From SCGC-AG-212-J23 sp036379875 (lineage in GTDB: Bacteria; Pseudomonadota; Gammaproteobacteria; Burkholderiales; SG8-39), in assembly GCA_036379875.1 (NCBI GenBank), contig DASVFV010000098.1:21046-85045 (forward strand): a stretch of 64,000 bases of DNA, read 5' to 3'. The translations under genes and the position numbers were made by a program. Shown here piece after piece: positions 24,160 to 31,659 of the stretch (position 1 is its first letter; the number at the start of each line of letters is the position of its first letter). Under the pieces are notes generated by a model. It was given only the letters and a program-made list of their open reading frames with translations, was not told the DNA's origin and did not search any database.

Positions 24160-25179
24160 CTAAGCGTGTCGTTTCTTCAGCCGCGCGTCGAGGCGCGGGT
24201 AGACCCTGCGCGCGTTTCCCTCGAAGATTTTCTGCTTCTCGGAGGAGCTCAGGTTCAACCGGTCGATGTAGCGCTTCGTGTCGTCGTAGTTCTGACCGGT
24301 TTCCGGATCGACGCCCTTCACCGCGCCGAGCATCTCGGAGGCGAACAAGATGTTGTCGACCGGAATCACCTTGGCCATGCAGTCGATGCCCGCCTGGTGG
24401 TAGACGCAGGTATCGAAGAACACGTTCCCCAGCAGGTGATCCTTGAGGAGCGGCTTCTTCATCTCCTGCGCCAGGCCTCTATACCTTCCCCAGTGGTACG
24501 GCACCGCGCCGCCGCCGTGCGGGATCACGAAGCGCAGCGCCGGGAAATCCTTGAACAGGTCGCCCTGGATGAGCTGCATGAACGCGGTGGTGTCGCCGTT
24601 GATGTAATGCGCGCCGGTGTAGTGGAACACCGGGTTGCACGACGAGGTGACGTGGATCATCGCCGTCATCTCGTGCTCGCAGAGCTTCTCGTACAGCGGA
24701 TACCACCACTTGTCGGTGAGCGGCGGGTCGGTCCAGTAGCCGCCCGCCGGGTCCGGGTTCAGGTTCACGCCGATAAAGCCGAGCTTCGCCAGGCGCTCGA
24801 GCTCGGCGATGCAGTTCTTCGGCGGCACGCCCGGATGCTGCGGGAGCTGGCCGACCGGCGCGAAGTTGTCCGGCAGGAGCGTGCAGATGCGGTGGATGAG
24901 ATCGTTCGACATGCGCGACCACTCGATCCCGGTCGCCTCGGTGCCGACGTGGTGCGCCATGCCGGCGGCGCGCGGCGAGAAAATCGTCAGGTCGGACCCG
25001 CGCTCCTTCTGCAGCTTCAACTGCGGCTCGACGCTCTTCTTTAGCTCGTCGTCCGTTATGCCGAGCTCGTTGGTCGCCGGCCTGCGCATCGGGTCGGCCA
25101 GGCCGGCGAGCTGCTTGTCGCGGAATGCGAGCAGCTTCTGCGGCTCGGTGGTGTAGTGACCGTGGATGTCGATGACCAT
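24160..25179 (-). CDS. ligJ: LigJ-like 4-oxalomesaconate hydratase
   Basis: The 339-residue protein starts MVIDIHGHYTTEP. It keeps His6 and His8, a His in AMIHVTSS, a His in VIPHGGGAVPYHWGR and the Glu in FASEMLGAVKGVDPETG, the arrangement known for LigJ, a zinc amidohydrolase-fold hydratase. LigJ adds water to 4-oxalomesaconate in the protocatechuate 4,5-cleavage and gallate pathways, giving 4-carboxy-4-hydroxy-2-oxoadipate. No ring-cleavage dioxygenase or LigK aldolase is in the window. Start ATG 25179 has little ribosome site and lies 7 bp from the divergent PanB-like start. Confidence 0.8.
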   Translation of the reverse strand: MVIDIHGHYTTEPQKLLAFRDKQLAGLADPMRRPATNELGITDDELKKSVEPQLKLQKERGSDLTIFSPRAAGMAHHVGTEATGIEWSRMSNDLIHRICTLLPDNFAPVGQLPQHPGVPPKNCIAELERLAKLGFIGVNLNPDPAGGYWTDPPLTDKWWYPLYEKLCEHEMTAMIHVTSSCNPVFHYTGAHYINGDTTAFMQLIQGDLFKDFPALRFVIPHGGGAVPYHWGRYRGLAQEMKKPLLKDHLLGNVFFDTCVYHQAGIDCMAKVIPVDNILFASEMLGAVKGVDPETGQNYDDTKRYIDRLNLSSSEKQKIFEGNARRVYPRLDARLKKRHA

Positions 25180-25186
25180 GGGGACG

Positions 25187-25909
25187 ATGCTAGCATTGAA
25201 AAAAATGCTCGCCGACCTCCAGTCCATGAAGCAGGCCGGGCGCAAGATCGTCGGCGTGGTGGCCTGGGATTTCCAGGTCGCGCAGATCGCCGACCGCGCC
25301 GGCGTCGACCTCGTCTCCGTCGGCGACAGCGTCGGCGTCAACCTGTGGGGCCAGGCGCCCGACGAGATCACCATCGAGGAGATGCTCACCGTGTGCCGCG
25401 CGGTGCGCCGCGGCGTGAAGCGCGCGGTGGTGAGCGCCGACCTGCCCGCGCACGAGCAGAACGTCGACGCGGCGCTGCGCCTCAAGGCGTGCGGCGCGGA
25501 CATGGTAAAGCTGCTCGGCTCGGCCGACCTGGTGCGCAGCGTGGTGCGCGAGGGCGTGCCGGTGTTCGCCGAGTTCCACGGCGGCAAGGACGAGCCCGCG
25601 ATGCTGGTCGACCACGCGAAGCGCCTCGAGGACGCGGGCGCCGCGCTGCTCGACTTCCGCCAGTCCGGGCCGGTGGCCGGGGCGGCAGTGGCGCGCGCGG
25701 TGAAGATCCCGGTGATCGGCGGCCTCGGCGGCGGACCGTGGCTCGACGGGCGCATGCGCATGGCGACCGCGGCGATCGGCTACGCGTTCTCCCATCTGGA
25801 TCAGCCCGTGGAAACCTACGCCAACGTGGCCCGCATCACGCTCGAGGCGTTGAGCGAGTACGCGGGCGACGTGCGCGCCGGCAAGCAGATCAAGGGGCAG
25901 CGTGGCTAG
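25187..25909 (+). CDS. PanB-like (ketopantoate hydroxymethyltransferase family) protein
   Basis: The 240-residue TIM-barrel protein resembles PanB: VAWDFQVAQIADRAGVDLVS, the metal Asp in VGDSVG and the second metal Asp in SADLPAHEQN. PanB's third ligand (Glu in VKLEGG) is replaced: here MVKLLGSADL. Phe-Glu-Phe-His-Gly-Gly-Lys (VFAEFHGGKDEPAM) follows. The protein lacks the C-terminal region of PanB, so it probably acts on another 2-oxo acid within the isocitrate lyase/PEP mutase superfamily. In-frame starts exist at 25178, 25187, 25196 (TTG) and 25205; I chose 25187 for the GGGGA in front. Confidence 0.65.
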   Translation: MLALKKMLADLQSMKQAGRKIVGVVAWDFQVAQIADRAGVDLVSVGDSVGVNLWGQAPDEITIEEMLTVCRAVRRGVKRAVVSADLPAHEQNVDAALRLKACGADMVKLLGSADLVRSVVREGVPVFAEFHGGKDEPAMLVDHAKRLEDAGAALLDFRQSGPVAGAAVARAVKIPVIGGLGGGPWLDGRMRMATAAIGYAFSHLDQPVETYANVARITLEALSEYAGDVRAGKQIKGQRG

Positions 25910-26747
25910 CACCATCGTCGACGGCATCCGCACCCGCTACGAGGTGCTCGGCGAGGGGCCGCCGCTCCTCATGTACGCGCCCGGCGGCTTCGACGCCACG
26001 CTGGAGAAGTGGCGCACGCTCGGCGTGTACGAGCGCATCAGGCTGCTCGAGCACCTGCCGAAGAAATTCCGCTGCATCGTGTTCGACCGGCGCGAGTGCG
26101 GGGAGTCGGGCGGGCGCGTCGAGCAGGTCACCTGGCGCCACTACGCCGACCACGGCAAGGCGCTGCTCGGCCACCTCGGCATCAAGCGCGCGCACGTCAT
26201 GGGCGGCTGCATGGGCTGCTCGTGCGTGCTGTCGTTCGCGGTGTCCTACCCCGAGGCCACGCAGAGCATGGTGCTGTGGTGGCCGGTGGGCGGCGCGAAG
26301 TACCGCATCAAGTCGCGCGCGCGCTTCACCGACCACGTCGCCTTCGTGCGCGAGAGCGGCCTGCACGCCGCGGCCGCGCTGGTGCAGAAGGAAGGCAAGG
26401 CGTTCAACGCCGACCCGCGCGGCGGGCCGTGGGCCTCGCCGATCCGCACCGACGCGCGCTTCGCGACCGCGTTCCAGTCCATGAACCGCGGCGTCTACAC
26501 CAGCATCGTGAAAGGCATGCGCGATGCGCTGTTCGACCGCGATACCTCGCCGGGCGCCACGCCGGAAGACCTCTTCAAGCTCGACATCCCGGCCTACATC
26601 GTGCCGGGGCGCGACGAGTCGCACGCCACCTCAGCCGCGCGCTACCTCGAGGAGTGCCTGCCGAAGTCGCAGTACTGGGACGTGCCGCCCGAGCACCAGA
26701 CCGAAGCGACCTCGGCGCCGCGGCTGATCGAGTTTCTGGCGCGCTAG
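25902..26747 (+). CDS. Alpha/beta hydrolase with cysteine in the nucleophile elbow
   Basis: The 281-residue alpha/beta-hydrolase has an oxyanion region YAPGGFDAT, FDRRECGESGGR (about 61-72) and the nucleophile elbow GGCMGC, where Cys103 takes the place of the usual Ser in G-x-S-x-G. Candidate acid and base residues are Asp in PGRDESH and His in PPEHQTEA near the C-terminus. A Cys nucleophile is seen in dienelactone hydrolases, so a lactone or thioester substrate is possible. GTG 25902 overlaps the PanB-like gene by 8 nt after AAGGGG, so the two are one operon. Confidence 0.75.
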   Translation: MASTIVDGIRTRYEVLGEGPPLLMYAPGGFDATLEKWRTLGVYERIRLLEHLPKKFRCIVFDRRECGESGGRVEQVTWRHYADHGKALLGHLGIKRAHVMGGCMGCSCVLSFAVSYPEATQSMVLWWPVGGAKYRIKSRARFTDHVAFVRESGLHAAAALVQKEGKAFNADPRGGPWASPIRTDARFATAFQSMNRGVYTSIVKGMRDALFDRDTSPGATPEDLFKLDIPAYIVPGRDESHATSAARYLEECLPKSQYWDVPPEHQTEATSAPRLIEFLAR

Positions 26748-27400
26748 CGGCTGGCCGAGCCGCCGCCGCTGGCCGGCTTCGCCTCGTCCAGCGGCTTGAT
26801 CGCCACCTTGCGGAACTTGATCGGCCCGCCCTCGGCGTTCTTGCCGTTCGCGCCGTACTCGAGGGCGAGCGCGCCGCGCGCGAACTTGGCGTGCTGGATG
26901 TTCACGGTCTGCACGCCGTTCAGCACCACCACGAGCTGCTGGCCCTTCGCGGTGATCTCGACGGTATTCCACTTGCCGCCCGCCTTGGGCGGCTGCGCCA
27001 CCTTGGCGTACTTCACGATCGCGCCGGTGCCGTAGGCCGGGTCGCGGTCGGAGATGTTCATTTCATACGCGTTGTCGGCGCCGATGCGCTTCGGATTGGT
27101 GACGCGGAAGAAGATCCCGCTGTTGGTGGTCGGGTCGGCCCAGAACTCGGCGCGCAGCTCGAAGTCCTTGTACAGGCCCTTGGACACCAGGTAGCCGCCC
27201 TTGCCGCGGTAGGCGACGATCGCGCCGTCCTCGGCGCGCCAGTTGGCGTCGCCGACGCGCGTCCAGTTCTCCAGGCCCTGCTCCCCGTCGATCAGCGCGG
27301 TCCAGCCGCCGATCTTCGCCAGGTCGGACGGCAGCTGCGCGCAAGATTGAATGCCAAAGCCTGCGATGGCGGCCAGCAACACGAACCAGCGGCGTTCCAT
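26744..27400 (-). CDS. Secreted DUF1080 (3-keto-disaccharide hydrolase-like) protein
   Basis: The 218-residue protein has a signal sequence (about 1-21, ending near IQSCAQ, possibly a weak lipobox). A DUF1080 beta-sandwich follows: GWTALIDGEQGLENWTRVGD, NWRAEDGAIV, FELRAEFWADPTTNSGIFFR, NAYEMNISD and GKWNTVEITAKGQQLVVVLN. The family is laminin-G/concanavalin-like and includes periplasmic hydrolases of 3-keto-glycosides. It is convergent with the alpha/beta hydrolase gene with a 4-bp overlap of stops. The C-terminal tail is Ser/Gly-rich. Confidence 0.8.
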   Translation of the reverse strand: MERRWFVLLAAIAGFGIQSCAQLPSDLAKIGGWTALIDGEQGLENWTRVGDANWRAEDGAIVAYRGKGGYLVSKGLYKDFELRAEFWADPTTNSGIFFRVTNPKRIGADNAYEMNISDRDPAYGTGAIVKYAKVAQPPKAGGKWNTVEITAKGQQLVVVLNGVQTVNIQHAKFARGALALEYGANGKNAEGGPIKFRKVAIKPLDEAKPASGGGSASR

Positions 27401-27551
27401 GGATTCCCCCTTCCTCTCGGAACCGGAAAGTCTAGCGCTAGCAGCCGCCGCAGTCAGTGCCCGGCGTCACGGAAGCGCGCGTCGCGATACCACGCGGGAG
27501 GGGCGCACGTCGGCCTCCGGCGCGGGTTCGATCCATTAAACTCGATTGATT

Positions 27552-28661
27552 ATGAGCGAAAAAGTCCTGGCCGCCGTCAGGACCGGGCCGAGCCGGACCG
27601 AGCTGCGCGAATTCCCGATGCCGGACATCGCGCCTGACAGCGCGCTGATGAAGATGGAAGTGGCCGGGATTTGCGGCACCGACGTCAAGCTCTACAAGAC
27701 CCCGCCCTCGCCCGCCCCGGTCATCATGGGGCACGAAAACATCGGCGTGATCGCCAGGGCCGGGCGCGAATTCACCCGGCGCAAGGGCTTCAAGGAAGGC
27801 GACCTGGTGTTCGTCGAGCACTACGTGATGTGCGGCAAGTGCGAGTGGTGCCACGCCGGGCAGTACCGCCACTGCCAGAACACCGACTGGCGCACCAACC
27901 CGGAAGGCATCCGCTACGGCTACACCTCGGCCGAGCGCGCGCCGCACCTCTGGGGCGGGTTTGCGCAATACGTCTACCTGCCGTGGAACGCGGTGATCCA
28001 TCGCGTGCCGGAGGGCGTGAGCGCCGAGCTCGCCGGGCTGGTGACGCCGATGGCGAACGGCGTGGAGTGGTCGCTGTTCGACGGCGGCGTGGGCTACGAC
28101 TCGACCGTGCTCATCCAGGGGCCGGGTCAGCAGGGCCTGTCGCAGACCGTGGTCTGCAAGCAGGCCGGCGCCTCGCTCATCATCGTCACGGGCACTTCAA
28201 AAGACGGCGCACGACTGAAAGTCGCGAAACAGCTCGGCGCCGATTTCACCATCGATGTCGATAAAGAAGATCCGCTCGCGCGCATCGGGGAAATCACCGG
28301 CGGCAAGGGCGTCGACGTGGTGCTCGACTGCACCGCGGGCGCCGGCACCATTGCGGTGCTGCTCGGCATCGAAGCGCTGAAGCGCAAGGCCGGCACCCTC
28401 GTCGTGCAGGGCGAGCTGAAGGAATTCCCCAGCTTCCCGCTCGAGCGCGTCACCACCAAGGCGATCACCATCAAGAGCGCGCGCGGCCACAGCTACAAGG
28501 CCTGCGAGCTGGCGCTCGCCCAGCTCGCATCAAGAAGATTTGCCTTGGAAAAAATGACGACGCACCGCTTCGCGCTGAAGGACGTGGACACCGCCATCAA
28601 AGCGGTCGGCGGGCAAGGCGTGCCCGACGTCATCCACGCCTCCCTGATGCCCTGGCTTTGA
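27552..28661 (+). CDS. Zinc-dependent medium-chain alcohol dehydrogenase
   Basis: The 369-residue MDR protein has catalytic zinc residues Cys41 (GICGTD), His61 and Glu62 (MGHEN). The four-Cys structural zinc lobe is complete (Cys94, Cys97, Cys100 and Cys108 in CGKCEWCHAGQYRHC). The nucleotide-binding turn is GPGQQGLSQ, a variant GxGxxG. The closest style is threonine or sorbitol dehydrogenase-like oxidoreductases; substrate is unknown. ATG 27552 is chosen although there is no ribosome site; TTG at 27546 is in frame. Confidence 0.82.
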   Translation: MSEKVLAAVRTGPSRTELREFPMPDIAPDSALMKMEVAGICGTDVKLYKTPPSPAPVIMGHENIGVIARAGREFTRRKGFKEGDLVFVEHYVMCGKCEWCHAGQYRHCQNTDWRTNPEGIRYGYTSAERAPHLWGGFAQYVYLPWNAVIHRVPEGVSAELAGLVTPMANGVEWSLFDGGVGYDSTVLIQGPGQQGLSQTVVCKQAGASLIIVTGTSKDGARLKVAKQLGADFTIDVDKEDPLARIGEITGGKGVDVVLDCTAGAGTIAVLLGIEALKRKAGTLVVQGELKEFPSFPLERVTTKAITIKSARGHSYKACELALAQLASRRFALEKMTTHRFALKDVDTAIKAVGGQGVPDVIHASLMPWL

Positions 28662-28760
28662 ACGGCGCGGAATAGTTGTCCGGCGCGCGCTGTTCTCCCG
28701 TTCGCAGCTCTCGCGCGGGCACTGCAACTCGTTCACTAACCAGAATGGAGGAGCGTGCTC

Positions 28761-29231
28761 ATGAGGAACATCTTTGTCATAGCGATGGCGCTCGGCTTCG
28801 CCCTGCCCGCCGCGGCCGACGATCGCCTGGTCCGGTTCGACGGCGGCATCGGCGTGATTCCTACCGGGTCGACGAACACCACGGTGCGCGGCGTCGCGGC
28901 GGCCGGGCAGATCTGGGTGATCTCGCGCCTTACGGCCGACGTGCAGACCGACGGCAGCATCACGGTCGACGGACGCGGCCTGCTGCTCGGCGCCGGCAAC
29001 AATGTCGGCTTGAACGCCAACGCCAGCGTGTTCGCCACGCTGATCTGCGAGACCGCGGCGCCGTTCGTGCAGCGCAATACTGACCTCGCCGGCGTGGCGC
29101 TGGAGCCGAACGGCGATTTCCGCATCCGGGGAACGCTGACCCCCGCGCCGACCGGCTGCCCCAGCCCGGTGCTGCTGATCCGCAATGCCGCGAACGGCGG
29201 CTGGTTCGCCGCCGGGATCCTGAAGCTCTAG
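28761..29231 (+). CDS. Secreted hypothetical protein
   Basis: The 156-residue protein has a Sec signal peptide (1-19). The small mature domain is beta-rich and has two Cys (LICETAAPF and TGCPSPVLL) that could form a disulfide. Residues RFDGGIGVIPTGSTN and VDGRGLLLGAGNNVGLNANA look like a repetitive beta structure. GGAGGAG at 28747-28753 fits ATG 28761 and is too close to the GTG at 28755. It is a stand-alone gene with about 100 bp of upstream space and no recognised family. Confidence 0.65.
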   Translation: MRNIFVIAMALGFALPAAADDRLVRFDGGIGVIPTGSTNTTVRGVAAAGQIWVISRLTADVQTDGSITVDGRGLLLGAGNNVGLNANASVFATLICETAAPFVQRNTDLAGVALEPNGDFRIRGTLTPAPTGCPSPVLLIRNAANGGWFAAGILKL

Positions 29232-30143
29232 CTACTCGGGCTTCACGCCGGCGGAGCGGATCACCGCGCCCCAGCGCTCGGTCTCCGCCTTCATGAACGC
29301 CGCGGTCTCGGCGGGGTTCATGCCGAGGGGATCGGCGGACAGCTCGGAGAGGCGGCGCAGGATGTCCGGATTGCGCAGCGCCGCCTCGACGCCGGCGGCA
29401 ACCTTGTCGGCAATCGCCCGCGGCGTCTTCGGCGGGCCGACGATGCCGGACCATGCCACCGACTCGAAGCCGGGCAGCGTCTCCGCGACGGTCTGCACGT
29501 CCGGAAGCGAGCGATAGCGCCGCGTGCTCGCCACCGCGAGCGCGCGCAGCTTGCCGGCCTTCACGTGCGGCAGCGCGACGTCGAGGCGGTCGAACAAGAT
29601 GTCCGCCTGCCCGGATGGGACGCGCCTGATTTGCAGCCCGCCCGCCATGCTCTTGAAGAGCTCCGCCGCCAGGTGTGAAGCCGTGCCGCCGCCCTGCGAG
29701 GCGTAGCTCAGCTTGCCCGGGTTTTGCCTTGCGTAAGCCATCAATTCCGGGACGGTGCGCGCCTGCACCTTCGGCTGCACGAGCAGCACGTTCGGGACCG
29801 CGGCGATCACCGTGATCGGCACGAAGCGCGTCGCGTCGTATCCGGGCTTGGGATAAAGCAGCGGGTTGATGACGAACGGCGGCGCAGCGGAAAGGAGCGT
29901 GTAGCCGTCGGGTGCGGCCTGGTACACCGCGGCGGCGCCCAGGTTGCCGTCGGAGCCCGGGCGGTTGTCCACGATGACCGGCTGTGCCCACTGCTTCGCC
30001 AGGCTCTCGGCGATGTAGCGCGGCAGCAGATCGGCGCTGCCGCCGGCCGCGGCCGGCACGACGATGTGCACCGGCTTGGCGGGCCACTCCTGCGCGAGCG
30101 CGCTTGCGGCGAGGAGAACGAAACCGAGGAAGAGCGCGCGCAC
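29232..30143 (-). CDS. Bug/TctC-family tripartite tricarboxylate transporter solute receptor
   Basis: The 303-residue protein has a short signal peptide (1-18, ending ALA). The Bug fold includes WPAKPVHIVVPAAAGGSADL, VIVDNRPGSDGNLGA, PDGYTLLSA, the ligand-coordinating loop LSYASQGGGTASHLA and the closing FMKAETERWGAVIRSAGVKPE. Bug receptors are numerous orphan proteins in Burkholderiales that bind dicarboxylates, amino acids or aromatic acids. No TctA or TctB gene is adjacent. The only possible start is GTG 30143, preceded by TATAAT six bases away and no ribosome site, so the message may be leaderless. Confidence 0.85.
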   Translation of the reverse strand: MRALFLGFVLLAASALAQEWPAKPVHIVVPAAAGGSADLLPRYIAESLAKQWAQPVIVDNRPGSDGNLGAAAVYQAAPDGYTLLSAAPPFVINPLLYPKPGYDATRFVPITVIAAVPNVLLVQPKVQARTVPELMAYARQNPGKLSYASQGGGTASHLAAELFKSMAGGLQIRRVPSGQADILFDRLDVALPHVKAGKLRALAVASTRRYRSLPDVQTVAETLPGFESVAWSGIVGPPKTPRAIADKVAAGVEAALRNPDILRRLSELSADPLGMNPAETAAFMKAETERWGAVIRSAGVKPE

Positions 30144-30149
30144 GCGCTG

Positions 30150-30155
30150 ATTATA
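30150..30155 (-). promoter_or_regulatory. Perfect -10 hexamer TATAAT just before the Bug start codon
   Basis: TATAAT on the minus strand lies 6 nt before GTG 30143, so transcription would begin at or next to the start codon. A partial -35 (TGGTCA) sits 15 bp upstream, inside the 22-bp tandem repeat. Such a perfect AT hexamer is rare in this GC-rich window. Confidence 0.5.
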
Positions 30156-30156
30156 A

Positions 30157-30200
30157 TGAGGCGCGCATCGTGACCAGGTGAGGCGCGCATCGTGACCAGG
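30157..30200. repeat. Perfect 22-bp tandem duplication
   Basis: Two identical 22-bp units, each beginning TGAGGCGCGC and ending GACCAGG, abut at 30157-30178 and 30179-30200. The second unit carries the ribosome site (GAGG) and GTG start of the cupin gene (30192). The first holds an identical but out-of-frame copy. The units also cover the probable -35 region of the divergent Bug gene. Confidence 0.9.
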
Positions 30201-30476
30201 CCCAAGGCATCGTCGAAGCGTCTGCAGGAAACCGAGCGGGTCATCATCACGGAGTGGCGCCTCTCCGCCGGCGCCGAGACCGGATGGCACCGCCACGCGC
30301 ACGATTACATCGTGGTGTGCCTGACTGCCGGGCAGCTCACCGCCGAGACGAAGGACGGGAACGTCGTCAACAATCTCGCCATGGGCCAGACCTACACCCG
30401 CCCGGTCGGCGTCGAGCACAACATCGTCAATACCGGCGCGGCGGAATTCGCCTTCATCGAGGTGGAGCTCAAATGA
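30192..30476 (+). CDS. Small cupin protein
   Basis: The 94-residue single-domain cupin has metal-binding positions His in GWHRHAHDYIVVCLTAG (about 31-47) and His in VGVEHNIVNTG (about 76-86). It starts with GTG in the duplicated 22-bp segment and ends in an ATGA overlap with the RidA gene. It is the first of ten overlapping or abutting plus-strand genes. Substrate is unknown. Small cupins next to RidA suggest handling of a reactive imine or enamine intermediate, but that is inference. Confidence 0.8.
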   Translation: MTRPKASSKRLQETERVIITEWRLSAGAETGWHRHAHDYIVVCLTAGQLTAETKDGNVVNNLAMGQTYTRPVGVEHNIVNTGAAEFAFIEVELK

Positions 30477-30862
30477 CGCGCAAGCTGGTCTCGTCGGGAT
30501 CGGGCTTCGAGCCGCGCATCGGGTTCTCGCGCGCGGTGCGGGTAGGCAACATGGTGGCGGTCTCGGGCACGGCGCCGATCGCGCCGGACGGCGGCGTCGC
30601 GGCGCCGGGCGATTGCTACGGGCAGACCCGGCGTTGCCTGGAGATCATCGCGCAGGCGATCGCGAAGGCGGGTCTCGGCCTGGACAGCGTGATTCGAACC
30701 CGCGTCATGCTCACCGACATCTCGCGCTGGGAAGAAGCGGCGCGCGCGCACGGCGAGGTGTTCGGCGAGATCCGGCCGGCGTCCACGTTCGTGGAAGTGA
30801 AAGGCTTGATCGAGCGCGGCTGGCTGGTCGAGATCGAAGCGGACTGCGTCGCCGAAAAGTGA
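30473..30862 (+). CDS. RidA/YjgF/YER057c family protein (enamine/imine deaminase-like)
   Basis: The 129-residue protein has the RidA fold: GFSRAVRVGNMVAVSGTAPI, CLEIIAQAIAKAGLGLDSVI, then the substrate-binding Arg in RTRVMLTDISRWEE and the closing RPASTFVEVKGL. RidA proteins hydrolyse 2-aminoacrylate-type enamines. The longer open frame to 30254 is a shadow. The ATG overlaps the cupin stop, and the stop overlaps the GTG of the next gene (GTGA). Confidence 0.87.
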   Translation: MTRKLVSSGSGFEPRIGFSRAVRVGNMVAVSGTAPIAPDGGVAAPGDCYGQTRRCLEIIAQAIAKAGLGLDSVIRTRVMLTDISRWEEAARAHGEVFGEIRPASTFVEVKGLIERGWLVEIEADCVAEK

Positions 30863-31659
30863 GCTACGCGTACGTCCACGGCTACGAGCGGCGCGCCAAC
30901 GCGCGCCTGCAGGACCAGCACGACGCGCTGGTCGATCTGCTGCACCACGACACGCGCTATCCCGAGGGCAGCCGGGTGCTCGAGGCCGGCTGCGGCACCG
31001 GTGCCCAGACGGCCACGCTGACGCGGAACAGTCCGCGCGCGCAATTCGTGTCGATCGACATCTCGACCAAGTCGCTGGCCGCGGCGAAGGAGAAAGTGCC
31101 GGCCGCGAACGTGCAGTTCCAGCAGGCCGACGTGCTCGCGCTGCCCTTCGCGCCCGCGTCGTTCGACCACGTGTTCGTCTGCTTCCTGCTCGAGCACCTG
31201 CCGCGGCCGCTCGAGGCGCTCGAGCGCCTCAAGGCGGTGCTCAAGCCCGGCGGCACGATCACGGTGATCGAGGGCGACCATGGCTCGACCTACTTCCATC
31301 CCGATAGCGCGGCCGCTTATGACGCGATCCGCTGCCAGGTCGAGCTGCAGCGCCGCTCGGGCGGCAACGCCAACATCGGGCGCGAGCTCTACCCGCTCGT
31401 CACGCGCGCCGGGTTCGACGCGGTGCGCGTGTCGCCGCGCATGGTGTACGTGGACTCGAGCCGCCCGCACCTGGTTGAGATGTTCACGCGCCGCACCTTC
31501 GCCGCGATGATCGAGGGCGTGCGCGAAGACGCGCTGCAGGCGGGCCTGATCTCGGCCGAGCGCTTCGACGAGGGTATTCGCGCGCTGTACCGCAGCGCCG
31601 ACACGGACGGCGTGTTTTGCTATACCTTCTTCAAGGGGACCGGAACGAGACCGAAATGA
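30859..31659 (+). CDS. Class I SAM-dependent methyltransferase
   Basis: The 266-residue protein begins with GTG in a GTGA overlap (SYAYVHGYERRANARLQDQ). It carries the SAM motif RVLEAGCGTGAQT, QFVSIDISTKSL and ALERLKAVLKPGGTITVIEG, a UbiE/Methyltransf_11-type core. The C-terminal extension (MVYVDSSRPHLVEMFTRRTF) resembles methyltransferases acting on small molecules. It is coupled to RidA upstream and to the large DUF748 gene downstream by ATGA. Confidence 0.82.
   Translation: MSYAYVHGYERRANARLQDQHDALVDLLHHDTRYPEGSRVLEAGCGTGAQTATLTRNSPRAQFVSIDISTKSLAAAKEKVPAANVQFQQADVLALPFAPASFDHVFVCFLLEHLPRPLEALERLKAVLKPGGTITVIEGDHGSTYFHPDSAAAYDAIRCQVELQRRSGGNANIGRELYPLVTRAGFDAVRVSPRMVYVDSSRPHLVEMFTRRTFAAMIEGVREDALQAGLISAERFDEGIRALYRSADTDGVFCYTFFKGTGTRPK

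Noticed and set aside
27510..27540. GGTTCGATCC resembling a tRNA T-arm
   Set aside because: The bases around it do not pair as a T-stem and no acceptor or anticodon arm is found upstream; it is a chance match.
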